A stretch of DNA of 64,000 nucleotides. Source: JAJYKN01 sp035516155 (lineage in GTDB: Bacteria; Nitrospirota; UBA9217). Each line of letters starts with the position of its first letter. Position 1 is the first letter of the stretch. The notes under the pieces are model-generated. The model searched no databases and had not been told where the DNA came from. It was given only the letters and a program-made list of their open reading frames with translations. The DNA lies in contig DATJAP010000024.1 of assembly GCA_035516155.1 (NCBI GenBank), forward strand, positions 110,947 through 174,946. Direction: 5' to 3'. Shown here piece by piece: positions 1 to 8,901 of this stretch. A program made the translations under genes and the position numbers.

Positions 1-41
1 AGGGTAAAGAAATTAAAAGCGTAGCTGGAAGCAGAGGAACA

Positions 42-60
42 TTCAACGAATATCGTTGAA
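42..60. promoter_or_regulatory. Perfect 19-bp palindrome upstream of the YeiH-family gene
   Basis: TTCAACGAATATCGTTGAA has 8-bp arms around a 3-nt centre. It lies about 120 bp before the transporter start at 181, where a dimeric repressor or activator would bind. No U-tract follows, so it is not a terminator. An operator role is inference. Confidence 0.4.
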
Positions 61-180
61 GCGCTCAGCCATGCACGCCGTCGTTTACGTTGCAAGGTCT
101 TGCATCATAAGTACCGCAGAAAGGGGCATTCCTGGTCTTTTTGATCTTCAAAATTTCAAGGCAAAAGGAGGGCATCAAGC

Positions 181-1584
181 ATGGCAACGGATTCTCGTGA
201 AACAAAGGCAAATGCCGTTGATTTGCCGTCGAAGCCGGAGCAGATGGGCTGGAAGGAACTCTTCCTAAAAGAAGACTGGTGGGCGATCTATCTCGGGATC
301 GGCATCGTGCTCATTGCGCTGGTCGCTTTCCTCAATGGAAGCACCTTCGTGAAGTCGCTCGCCATAAACCCCGGAGGATTAAAGTGGTCCTCCTTCAGCC
401 AGTTGACGGACCACTTCCGCAGTAACATCCACTTGTACGCCCTCCAGTTGATTTCCTGGCTCATCATCTTCGGTGTTTCCACAAGGATCATGGGCATCAA
501 GACAGCGAAGTTCATTCCATCCTTCATCGTTTTGTATGTGCTGTCCATCATCATGTTCTCGATCGGCGGGTGGGTGGACGCTCCGAAATATAATCTGGAG
601 CCGCCGCTTGTTGCACTCATCATCGGGCTTTTGATCGCAAACCTCGTCCCCCTTCCCAAGTGGATGGATGCGGGCTTCCGCGTGGAGTACTACATCAAGA
701 CGGGGATCGTGCTGCTCGGGGCGACGTTCCCCATCGCATTGGTTGCCTCAGCAGGACCGGTTGCCCTGCTCCAGGCCACAATAATCTCCCTGGCGACATG
801 TCTCACCATCTATTTTGTCGCAACGAAGGTGTTCGGCCTCGACAAAAGGCTTGCCTCCGTTATCGGCGTGGGAGGCGCGGTCTGCGGCGTTTCCGCGTCC
901 ATGGCCATCGCAAGCTCGGTCAAGGCGAAAAAGGAAGACCTCTATACGTCAGTAACGCTCGTGGTGGTGTGGGCCTTGATCATGATTTTCTTCATCCCCT
1001 TTGTCTCAAAGGCCCTCAATCTGAGCCCGGGAGACGCGGGCGCGTGGGTGGGGACGTCGGAGTTCGCTGATGCGGCCGGTTTCGCCGCAGCGAGCGCCTA
1101 TGGCCGCATGGCCGGCAATGAGACTTCCGCCATCCAGGCATTCACTCTCATGAAGGTCATCGGAAGAGATATGTGGATCGGCATATGGTCATTCGTTTTC
1201 GCGCTTATTGCCTGCCTGAAGTGGGAAAAGGAGGAATGCGGCGTAAAGCCCAGCGCCATGGAAATCTGGTGGAGATTCCCCAAATTCGTAATCGGTTTCT
1301 TTGTGGCCTCGCTTTTCATGACCACGATTACGGCGGGCTACTCCGCCGCGGACTTCAACACACTCGTAAAACCGGGACTGATCTTGCCAATCGTTTCCCT
1401 CAGGTCCTGGGCATTCATCTTCTGTTTCCTCAGCATAGGGCTTACGACCCGCTTTAAGGACCTGAAAGCCGCCGGCTTGAAACCCTTCGGTGCCTTTACG
1501 ATCGGGGTTGCAATCAATGTGGTACTCGGGTTCGTCCTGTCGGTTTTTGTCTTCGGTGGCTACTGGTCGAATCTCGGCAAGTAG
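181..1584 (+). CDS. YeiH-family (UPF0324) putative sulfate-exporter-type membrane transporter
   Basis: A 467-residue inner-membrane protein with roughly eleven hydrophobic segments. The family motif GVGGAVCGVSASMA, at about residues 227-241, matches the glycine-rich CGxSA loop of YeiH proteins. Members are annotated as putative sulfate exporters, but transport has been shown for few of them. It is longer than the usual ~350 residues, because of an N-terminal hydrophilic stretch and an extra hydrophobic block at about residues 30-150. The start has an AGGAGGG ribosome-binding site 8 nt upstream. It stands alone, with no adjacent regulator inside the window. Confidence 0.85.
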   Translation: MATDSRETKANAVDLPSKPEQMGWKELFLKEDWWAIYLGIGIVLIALVAFLNGSTFVKSLAINPGGLKWSSFSQLTDHFRSNIHLYALQLISWLIIFGVSTRIMGIKTAKFIPSFIVLYVLSIIMFSIGGWVDAPKYNLEPPLVALIIGLLIANLVPLPKWMDAGFRVEYYIKTGIVLLGATFPIALVASAGPVALLQATIISLATCLTIYFVATKVFGLDKRLASVIGVGGAVCGVSASMAIASSVKAKKEDLYTSVTLVVVWALIMIFFIPFVSKALNLSPGDAGAWVGTSEFADAAGFAAASAYGRMAGNETSAIQAFTLMKVIGRDMWIGIWSFVFALIACLKWEKEECGVKPSAMEIWWRFPKFVIGFFVASLFMTTITAGYSAADFNTLVKPGLILPIVSLRSWAFIFCFLSIGLTTRFKDLKAAGLKPFGAFTIGVAINVVLGFVLSVFVFGGYWSNLGK

Positions 1585-2460
1585 TGCAAGCAAGGGGAAC
1601 GTGCATTCGGAGGCGGTCATGCATGGCCGATGTGTCAGCTGCAGATTCTTCGCAAACGATCCCGCGCTGATTGAGGCAACCTTTCCCGGGTTGAACATAC
1701 TCAGTTCAGCGTATGCATCCGTACGGTCCGATGCGGGGATATGCAGCCGGCATGAATTTTTTCTTTCTTCCTGGCACCGATGCGGGGATTTTGAGGATGC
1801 CGATAACGGGGAAGCGATTCGACCCCCAGCCGGGAAAAACCCCAAACCCCATCGGGTGGAGAATCAGTCTCAGGATCATCTTGCTGGGCATCCTCGTCTG
1901 GGTTAGCTACACGTTTCTCCTGGCGGGGCACTGATAAAAAGGGATGATGCAGAGATGTGATCGCCGGAGATGCCATCCAAGATCCGAACTGCACGCACAA
2001 ATTTTATACCATTTCTGTCTTGGAAACGAGATTCAATGATCAAGTATCAGGCGGGTGGTGTTTGAGCTGGCCGGCTCACTTTTGTCTGGGTTTTCTCCGT
2101 TAGAGAGTACAATCGAAAGATTCCCGCCTCAAGCATATTTTATACGTCTGCATTCGTTCACTTATACGATGTAGTTAACTCTATAAGCTTAGCCCGCCAC
2201 ATGGCACATCGCAGGAATCTTCGAAGTTTTCCTACACCCGTCCGACAATCGCAGCAGAGTTCATATACCATAACTGCGGATTTACAGGAAACGCTGGCTC
2301 CAACTCCGCCATCATACTCATAGCACGGAGGCCGAGATGCCGGCAGGCGACGAGATTTCTGATGCGAAAGCGAGAATCCGGGTTTTTCACGATTTTGCGT
2401 GATGCCGGTCTTCAGGGGCCTGAAGAATTTATGATGCCGCAAGAGACTTTTTCAGCAGCC
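1585..2460. other. 876-bp stretch with no firm gene
   Basis: Between the YeiH-family gene and the end of the leftward hpnG gene. It holds one possible small membrane ORF (1752-1934). I see no RNA gene, no repeat and no clear terminator. Confidence 0.5.
1752..1934 (+). CDS. Possible small single-pass membrane protein
   Basis: A 60-codon frame beginning MNFFFLPGTDAG. It has a polar middle and one C-terminal hydrophobic segment (IILLGILVWVSYTFLLAG). A GGGGA lies about 12 nt before the ATG. No family is recognised. The tail-anchor-like layout is the only sign of coding; it could be chance. Confidence 0.25.
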   Translation: MNFFFLPGTDAGILRMPITGKRFDPQPGKTPNPIGWRISLRIILLGILVWVSYTFLLAGH

Positions 2461-3243
2461 TCATTCCCGGGACGTGAAGGTGGACAGAATTTCCACCAGC
2501 GAGTCCACGGCATTCCCAAGGTTCTTCGAAGCCTTTGCAGCGTTTCTCCCGAGTCTCACGCTTGCCGGGATAAGCGTTGGCTTTGCGAGAAGGAGGCCCA
2601 GGGCCCGCGAAAAACGGTACCGGCCTGTCCCGTCTGTTACCGCGAGAAGCTCCGGAGGAATATCCTCATCGAGCCGGTCGGTGATCGCGCGTACCGCGAG
2701 AAAGGGCAGATGGTTCTGCTGCGAAAGCTTTGCGAGATAAAACGTTTCCATATCGCATACGGGGAAGGGGAGGTCCCCGGGAATCATCTTTTTGATTTTC
2801 GATTTCGTCATCATTTCCGAGAGGGTAATGATGCTTCCCTCCCTCGCGGCGGTCCTCTCGCAGAGCTCCTTCCCTAATCGTCTGCCGAGGGTGGAATCTG
2901 GGACGGCATCTTCCGGGAGATGTTCGCTCTGCCGCGTCCTCTCTGCCCTGATGAGGAGGGAGCGGAAAGACCACACAATATCCCCGATCCCAGCATCCTC
3001 GTACAGGGCGCCGCCGAACCCGACGGACATAACAATGTCAGGGCGGCGCTCCTGAAGCACGCGCCGGAAAGCGGTTTCCGTGTTTGCTGCGCCAATGCCG
3101 GTTTGTATTGCGATGATGTCACACGCCGGATGCTGCTTTCCCTGCAAGGAGGAGGGACAGTTCTCCGGATTCTGCGCACGCGGATGGTTTTTACGTATGT
3201 GCCTTAATTCCTGCGGAAAGGCCGCAAAGAGCGCCGCGATCAT
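2461..3243 (-). CDS. hpnG: Hopanoid-associated nucleoside phosphorylase/nucleosidase HpnG
   Basis: A 260-residue protein of the purine nucleoside phosphorylase/MTA-SAH nucleosidase superfamily. HpnG removes adenine from adenosylhopane to give ribosylhopane. Family signs are the N-terminal MIAALFAAFPQELRHI, the phosphate/ribose loop SVGFGGAL, the active-site region VCDMETFYLAK and the base-pocket region ITDRLDE. The start at 3243 is chosen because its ATG overlaps the dxs stop in ATGA, giving translational coupling to dxs. MqnB (futalosine hydrolase) is a relative, but the hopanoid context favours HpnG. Confidence 0.85.
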   Translation of the reverse strand: MIAALFAAFPQELRHIRKNHPRAQNPENCPSSLQGKQHPACDIIAIQTGIGAANTETAFRRVLQERRPDIVMSVGFGGALYEDAGIGDIVWSFRSLLIRAERTRQSEHLPEDAVPDSTLGRRLGKELCERTAAREGSIITLSEMMTKSKIKKMIPGDLPFPVCDMETFYLAKLSQQNHLPFLAVRAITDRLDEDIPPELLAVTDGTGRYRFSRALGLLLAKPTLIPASVRLGRNAAKASKNLGNAVDSLVEILSTFTSRE

Positions 3244-5141
3244 TTGGAGAAGGTGTACTTCCTTTCTTTGAGGATCGAGAGCGCGGTCTGATAGATCCCT
3301 TCCTGATCGAGAAGGTGCTTCTTCCTCAACTCGTCTTGCCGGCCCTGTTCGACGAATGTGTCGGAGATACCGCATCGCTTCACGTGTACGCCTTCTATTT
3401 CGCGGTCATGAAGCAGTTCGAGTACGGCGCTGCCGAAGCCCCCGGCAAGCACGTTCTCTTCAACCGTGACAACCCTTTTGGTCTCTGCCGCGACGGAGCA
3501 GATCAGTTGCGCGTCGAGCGGTTTGACGAACCGCGCGTTGACGACCGCCGCGCTGATGCCTTCCGCTTCGAGTAGCGTCGCCGCCGACAGGGCAGGAAGC
3601 ACGGTATGGCCCAGAGCGATCAACGCGACGTCGCTCCCGTTTCGCAGGAGCTCGGCCTCTCCGATGTTGAAGGAACCGGGTGAACCGCCGTTGCCCGAGG
3701 GTCGCCCGGAGAGCCTTTTCACTTTTCCCCGTGGATACCGGATAGCGGCAGGCCCGTTGTGTTTCAGCGCCAAACCGAGCATGGCAACCAATTCTACGTC
3801 GTCCTTCGGGGCCATAACCACGAGGTTTGGAATGTGCCTGAGATAGGAAAGGTCAAAGAGTCCGTTATGCGTCGGCCCGTCCTCTCCCACCATCCCCGCC
3901 CGGTCGATCGCAAATACAACGTGAAGATTCTGCAGGCAGACGTCGTGAACGATCTGGTCATAGGCTCTCTGAAGAAAGGTGGAGTAGATCGCAACGACCG
4001 GCTTCAGCCCCTGTGTCGCGAGACCGGCGGCAAGTGTCACGGCGTGGGGCTCGGCGATGCCGACATCATAAAATCGTCCGGGATATTTTTCCGCAAACCG
4101 TTCGAGTCCGGTGCCTTCTTTCATCGCAGCCGAGATGGCGACGATCGAATCGTCGCCGGCCGCGCATTTCGTCAGGGCATTGCCGAACGCTTCCCCGAAC
4201 GTCATCCCCGCTTCCGGAGCGCTTCGTCCCGTTTCCGGATCAAAGGGGCCGACCCCGTGATAAGCGGAGGGGTTTTCTTCGGAGAACCGGTATCCTTTGC
4301 CTTTTTTCGTGATTACATGAATCAGGGTGGGCGACGCCGCGTTTTTTATTCCCTCCAGGGTCACGATCAACTTCTGGATATCGTGTCCATCGACCGGGCC
4401 GACATAGTTAAATCCCAGTTCCTCGAAAAGTATTCCCGGCAGGAACAACCCCTTTAGCATCTCTTCCATCCTGTGGGCGGCCTTTGCGGCGTGTTCGCCT
4501 ATCTTCGGCAGTCCGTCGAGAAATGTTTTTGTTTCCTGCTTGAACCGCTGATAAAACTTCCCCGTGATGATCCTGTTCAGATATGAGGAAAGGGCCCCGA
4601 CGTTCGGCGATATGGACATCGCATTGTCGTTCAAGATCACGATCATGTCTTTTTTCCGCTGGCCCGCGTTATTCAGCCCTTCGAAGGCGAGCCCGGACGT
4701 CATCGCTCCGTCGCCGATCACGACGATAACCTTGCCGTGATCCCCGTTCATGTTCCGACCTTCGAGTATCCCCAGGGCCGCCGAAATCGAGGTGGAACTG
4801 TGCCCGGTGCCGAACACATCGTGCGCGCTTTCGTCGCGTCTCGGAAAACCCGAAAGGCCTCCTTTCTTTCTGAGCGTGGAAAAACGCCCGCTCCTTCCCG
4901 TCAGGAGTTTGTGGCAATAGGACTGGTGGCCCACATCCCATATGATCTTGTCTGTTGGCGAATTGAACACATAATGAAGACTGACCGTCAGCTCGACGAC
5001 TCCGAGATTCGATGCCAAATGACCACCGTTTTGCGACACCCGGTCTATGACCGTCTGCCGGAGTCTTGCGGAGAGTTCCTTCAATTCATGGATCGAAAGT
5101 TCTTTTATGTCCGCCGGCGACGTGATAGATTCCGGAATCAT
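3240..5141 (-). CDS. dxs: 1-deoxy-D-xylulose-5-phosphate synthase
   Basis: A 633-residue thiamine-diphosphate enzyme that condenses pyruvate and glyceraldehyde-3-phosphate to DXP, the first step of the MEP isoprenoid route. Visible motifs are DVGHQSYCHK, GDGAMTSGLAFEGLNNAG (the TPP/metal GDG-N loop) and the transketolase-type DGPTHNGLFDLSYLR. The start at 5141 is preferred over an in-frame ATG 60 nt upstream because GGGAGGAAAGAG lies directly before it. The gene overlaps hpnG by 4 nt. Its placement here feeds C5 units to hopanoid synthesis; whether this is the only dxs in the genome cannot be seen. Confidence 0.97.
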   Translation of the reverse strand: MIPESITSPADIKELSIHELKELSARLRQTVIDRVSQNGGHLASNLGVVELTVSLHYVFNSPTDKIIWDVGHQSYCHKLLTGRSGRFSTLRKKGGLSGFPRRDESAHDVFGTGHSSTSISAALGILEGRNMNGDHGKVIVVIGDGAMTSGLAFEGLNNAGQRKKDMIVILNDNAMSISPNVGALSSYLNRIITGKFYQRFKQETKTFLDGLPKIGEHAAKAAHRMEEMLKGLFLPGILFEELGFNYVGPVDGHDIQKLIVTLEGIKNAASPTLIHVITKKGKGYRFSEENPSAYHGVGPFDPETGRSAPEAGMTFGEAFGNALTKCAAGDDSIVAISAAMKEGTGLERFAEKYPGRFYDVGIAEPHAVTLAAGLATQGLKPVVAIYSTFLQRAYDQIVHDVCLQNLHVVFAIDRAGMVGEDGPTHNGLFDLSYLRHIPNLVVMAPKDDVELVAMLGLALKHNGPAAIRYPRGKVKRLSGRPSGNGGSPGSFNIGEAELLRNGSDVALIALGHTVLPALSAATLLEAEGISAAVVNARFVKPLDAQLICSVAAETKRVVTVEENVLAGGFGSAVLELLHDREIEGVHVKRCGISDTFVEQGRQDELRKKHLLDQEGIYQTALSILKERKYTFSK

Positions 5142-5338
5142 CTCTTTCCTCCCGTAAAGCCGATTTCGCGCTGAGAGGGACTTTTTCTCCTCGTTTTGCA
5201 ATACAGTTCTAAGTATAGCAGGGAAAAGGGAAACAGCGGGTTATTTTAGGAGAGAGGACTTGAGTCATGGCTTGATTTCTGATACCATAGACCTCTCAAG
5301 AGCGCAAGAGATCGCGGGTCAGGACAATCTCCGTTGAC

Positions 5339-5355
5339 GTCCCGCGGCGCGGGAC
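5339..5355. promoter_or_regulatory. GC-rich hairpin just before hpnI
   Basis: GTCCCGC-GGC-GCGGGAC is a perfect inverted repeat with 7-bp arms and a 3-nt loop, ending 10 nt before the hpnI ATG. In RNA it would be a very stable hairpin at the translation-initiation site; in DNA it could be an operator. A weak promoter candidate, TTGAGT-N17-TACCAT (5260-5288), lies upstream on the same strand. Function is inference. Confidence 0.45.
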
Positions 5356-5365
5356 GCGAAGCGAC

Positions 5366-6523
5366 ATGAACATGATCAACTCGATACCGGCAATTCTTAT
5401 TTTGCTTATTCTGTGTGCGGGAGGCTATCATCTTTTCTCTCTCTATTGCGCGTGGGAATTTTTCCGGAAGGAAAGAAGCGAGACCGCGCTTCCGCCTCAC
5501 ATCCCCGTATCGATTATCAAACCACTCAAGGGCATCGAACCCGAATTCGCGGAAAACCTCAGGACCTTTTGCGAGCAGGACTATCCCGAATATGAGATCG
5601 TGCTCGGATTTTCCGATTCCGCCGATGACGCTATCCCGCGGGTCAAGGAGATGGTTGATTCCCTTACCGATTGTAACGTCCGTACGGTCATCGGCACGGA
5701 CCGTCCGCGTGTGAATCCGAAAGTGTCGAATCTCGAAGGGCTTGCGGAGTCGGCCCGGCACCCCATGCTCGCAATCAGCGACAGCGACATGAGAGTGGAC
5801 CGATCCTATCTCGGCAGATGCATGGAGGAATACTTCAGCGACCGAAACGTCGGGCTGGTTACGTCTCTGTACAAGATCTCAAAGCCCGAATCAATCGGCG
5901 CCGCGCTGGAGTCCCTGACGATCGCGCTCGACTTCATTCCATCCGTGCTTGTCGCCCGGCGACTGGAAGGCGTGACGTTCGGATTAGGGGCATCTTTGGT
6001 GCTCTCGAAGAAGGCGCTGGAGGAGATTGGCGGCTTTGCCGCGGTCGGCGACTACCTTGCAGACGACTACCAGCTCGGCAACCGGCTGTGGAAGCGAGGG
6101 TATTCGATCGTTCTTTCCCGGTATGTCATCGAGAATGTTGCGGGTCCCATGAGCATCGCCGATTTCTGGAGGCACCAGCTCCGCTGGGCGCGGACCTACC
6201 GGGCGTCGAGACCGAAGGGGTTTGCCGGTTACGGCATTACGCACATGGTCCCTTTTTCCCTGCTCCTCCTCATCACGGAAGGTCCGACCGCCCTATCGCT
6301 GTCCGTACTCGGGTCTGCCGTCATGGTGCGGTATGGCCTTGCGTATGTGCTGCAAAGAAAGGTCATCCACTCACGGCAGTGGCTGAAATGGCTTGTGCTT
6401 GTGCCGATCAAGGACATCCTCGGCTTCGGTATCTGGGCTTGGAGCTTCACGAGCCGGAAAGTCCGCTGGCGGGGCAACGAGTATCGTATCATAAAAGACG
6501 GAAAGCTTCGGCAGACGGAGTAG
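5366..6523 (+). CDS. hpnI: Hopanoid glycosyltransferase HpnI
   Basis: A 385-residue membrane glycosyltransferase related to ceramide glucosyltransferase (GT21). Known HpnI proteins attach N-acetylglucosamine to bacteriohopanetetrol. The sequence shows an N-terminal membrane segment, PVSIIKPLKGIEPEF, the acidic DSDMRVD, LADDYQLGNRL, the acceptor motif HQLRWARTYR and a hydrophobic C-terminal third. It has no strong Shine-Dalgarno; a stable hairpin sits just before the ATG. It is divergent from dxs, so the intergenic region serves both directions. Confidence 0.88.
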   Translation: MNMINSIPAILILLILCAGGYHLFSLYCAWEFFRKERSETALPPHIPVSIIKPLKGIEPEFAENLRTFCEQDYPEYEIVLGFSDSADDAIPRVKEMVDSLTDCNVRTVIGTDRPRVNPKVSNLEGLAESARHPMLAISDSDMRVDRSYLGRCMEEYFSDRNVGLVTSLYKISKPESIGAALESLTIALDFIPSVLVARRLEGVTFGLGASLVLSKKALEEIGGFAAVGDYLADDYQLGNRLWKRGYSIVLSRYVIENVAGPMSIADFWRHQLRWARTYRASRPKGFAGYGITHMVPFSLLLLITEGPTALSLSVLGSAVMVRYGLAYVLQRKVIHSRQWLKWLVLVPIKDILGFGIWAWSFTSRKVRWRGNEYRIIKDGKLRQTE

Positions 6524-6893
6524 CAGCAGGTCAGGTCTGCAAAGCGGGCCGCCGCCAAAAAAGCATTTTCATTCCGGCGCATAAACTATGCAATTCTCGG
6601 CCCCGTTGCTGTTGCTGATAATGTCCTTGCGCGTGTTTGGCTGCACCGCCATGCCGTACCCGTACCCCCTGAACAATGACCCATGGCAGATCATGCCAAG
6701 CTGCCTGAGGCCCACCTGTCAGGCTGGGGAGCGGTTCATTTGAAAAATATGTTGTCGATTTTATCAGGAACACACACATTGCAAACAGGGGGGCAATAGT
6801 GTCGATGAGAGATATTCAGTTTCTTCGGGTTAATCAGGAGTAACGGTGGTTCAATCTGGGCGCACAGATACGGGAAGTATGACGGACAGAAGA
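6524..6893. other. Intergenic region after hpnI
   Basis: About 370 bp with no credible gene. Short frames on both strands have no ribosome-binding site or recognisable product. It leads into the palindrome before the barrel-like gene at 6948. Confidence 0.4.
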
Positions 6894-6922
6894 ACGGTCG
6901 GAGGATTTAAATCCTCGACCGT
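6894..6922. promoter_or_regulatory. Near-perfect 29-nt palindrome before the outer-membrane gene
   Basis: Left arm ACGGTCG + G + AGGATTT mirrors right arm AAATCCT + CGACCGT. The arms are 14 bp with one bulged G and an AAATTT centre. It ends 25 nt before the chosen ATG (6948). It could be an operator or a 5' leader hairpin. A palindrome in this position supports the downstream start rather than the in-frame one at 6846. Confidence 0.5.
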
Positions 6923-6947
6923 ACACAAAAACAGGGAGTCGATCGGA

Positions 6948-8285
6948 ATGCCTCATAATCACCGTTTCTTCGTTCAAGGCATCACTACGTTTCTGCTCAT
7001 GTCCTGTTTTGGCATAGCGGGCGTAGAATGCGTCTACGCCAATGAATTGCTGGCGGTCGCCTCTTCGCCGACAGAAACTGCAGCGGCTTCGGCGGGGGAC
7101 AGTGGCGAATATCACACCCCTCTGGCGGGGGAGCCGTATCACACGGTGTTCATGGGGCAACCCATCGACGTTCCTGCCCAAGACCGTAGGAACGTATCAG
7201 CCCTTACCCTCGGCGCAACCTATTATACGCCGAGTCAGGGGGACACCGACGGTTCTCCCATTTTCGCCCTGTATTTTAAACGGGTATGGGATAAGTCACG
7301 GACACGGGATATCGTCAGCATTTTCATCAATGATCTTGAGTACGACCGGACACTCTGGAAGAATCTTGAATTGGTCACCCGTTTTGAAAACAACACGATC
7401 CCCGGTGGTCAGGCCGAGGTGTTGAATAACCAGTTAATCGATGCGACTTCCCAGGAATACGGTACAATCATGGCATCCATCGGGCCGGGTCTTCGGTTTA
7501 AGGTGGCTCCCTTCCAGGTCGATAACGATCTGAGGCTCCAGCTTTTAGCCCGGACTGGTTATTTTTACGACCACCGGGTGGCCGATACAGGGCCGAATAT
7601 GGTACTGCCACCCGATACGATGCTGTATGGCGCGAAGCTGCGGGCTCGCTATGATGGCATGCGCCGCAACATCCTGGAACTTCCCCATCAAGGCATCGCT
7701 GCCGGCTTCGACTTGGATTTCACAAACCGGGATAAGTGGGCGGATTTTGGCTCACCCCCCAACGTTTTCACGAAGCATAACACCCAGGACTATACTCAGG
7801 CGAGCGGGTATGTCATGGCTGTCAGCAGCATCCCCGGCCTGTCCGAGAAAAACAAGATTGTGGTCAGTTACCATGGCGGCACGTCCGAAAAGAGCAGTGT
7901 TGATCGTTATAATGCATTCCGTATCAGCGGTGGTCCTCTTCCCGGCGAATCAGACGACCTCTCTCGAGTCGATTATCCCGGTACCATGTTCGGCTTGATT
8001 CCCGTGGCAAATTATAACATGGTGGCAGTGGAATGCCGGCGCGAGCTCACGTTCTTCATGTATCTTCACCTGCGCGGTACCTATATCGAGGCGTCCCGGT
8101 CCAGCATCGTCGGGACAAACCAGGTGGGATTCGTGACCAATTACGGAAAGAATGCCCTCATTGGCCTGGACACTGGCTTTTTATGGAATTCCGAGCTTTA
8201 CCTGGCCTACGAGTGGGATTCCGGCTTCATCCGCAATGGCACGCCGGGCAGCGGTCTAATCCTCACCTGGAACAAGAGCTTATGA
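6948..8285 (+). CDS. Exported beta-barrel-like protein of unknown function
   Basis: A 445-residue protein with a clear signal peptide (FFVQGITTFLLMSCFG, predicted cleavage after VYA). Then come alternating strands rich in Tyr, Trp and Gly, with a C-terminus ending in hydrophobic alternation (GLILTWNKSL) typical of outer-membrane barrels. I do not recognise the family. The start at 6948 puts the signal peptide near the N-terminus; an upstream in-frame start would bury it and run through the palindrome at 6894-6922. It sits inside the hopanoid region between hpnI and the IDI-like gene. A role in outer-membrane lipid handling is possible but unproven. Confidence 0.7.
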   Translation: MPHNHRFFVQGITTFLLMSCFGIAGVECVYANELLAVASSPTETAAASAGDSGEYHTPLAGEPYHTVFMGQPIDVPAQDRRNVSALTLGATYYTPSQGDTDGSPIFALYFKRVWDKSRTRDIVSIFINDLEYDRTLWKNLELVTRFENNTIPGGQAEVLNNQLIDATSQEYGTIMASIGPGLRFKVAPFQVDNDLRLQLLARTGYFYDHRVADTGPNMVLPPDTMLYGAKLRARYDGMRRNILELPHQGIAAGFDLDFTNRDKWADFGSPPNVFTKHNTQDYTQASGYVMAVSSIPGLSEKNKIVVSYHGGTSEKSSVDRYNAFRISGGPLPGESDDLSRVDYPGTMFGLIPVANYNMVAVECRRELTFFMYLHLRGTYIEASRSSIVGTNQVGFVTNYGKNALIGLDTGFLWNSELYLAYEWDSGFIRNGTPGSGLILTWNKSL

Positions 8286-8841
8286 CCGTCATCCGTTCGA
8301 GTCGGAGAGAACAAGCAGGACACTGCCGGCCGGTCATGGATGGACATGATTGAGCAAAAGAACCTTACAGGCGGTCCACGGAACTACATTCTATATAAGT
8401 TCCCTTCTTTTGGTCCGGCCCAACATTGTCGGCAGGGTGGACATCGGTTTTGGTAACGAGGGGACAGCTGTATTTGATGGTCTCAGCTACCCATTCCGAG
8501 TGAGCCGCTTTTTCTCGCGGAGCCCGGGAATGGGTCGTCCTATAAAACGGCAGCTGACGCGTGCTTTCTTATAAAATCAATAAGATGCTTCAATTTTTCA
8601 TTAACCCGTTGGGCGATAAGGTAAACCGCCCTTAAGTTGGATAACTTGCTATAATATATTGTTTTTAAATGGTAAATTTATTTTCAACCGCTGAATGCAG
8701 GATTATGGATGACCGCGATAGAGTTGAGTGGTTTGTAAAATAATACTTTTGTTGCATTGATATTTTTAAAGAATAGAGCTATCGTTTTACTAATTGTGGG
8801 TGTGTGCGCGATGGAAACGAGCGGAAAATTTCGCTAATTGA
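8286..8841. other. Intergenic region before the main hopanoid operon
   Basis: About 555 bp without a supported gene. The 3' half (8580-8841) turns AT-rich. A TATAAT at about 8651 has no good -35 partner. A frame at 8350-8574 lacks a ribosome-binding site and any family resemblance. Confidence 0.4.
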
Positions 8842-8870
8842 TTGACAAATCCATCCATTTTAAATAGAAT
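8842..8870 (+). promoter_or_regulatory. Strong sigma-70-like promoter for the hopanoid operon
   Basis: TTGACA (8842-8847), 17 nt, TAGAAT (8865-8870). Predicted initiation at about 8877 leaves a 25-nt leader before the ATG at 8902. This argues against any translation start upstream of 8902. Confidence 0.65.
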
Positions 8871-8901
8871 TCCACTTCGAAAAGGAAATGATATCTGTTT
8901 T

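Noticed and set aside
8842..8901. Upstream start for the NUDIX gene
   Set aside because: The codon is part of the TTGACA -35 box, so it would not be transcribed.
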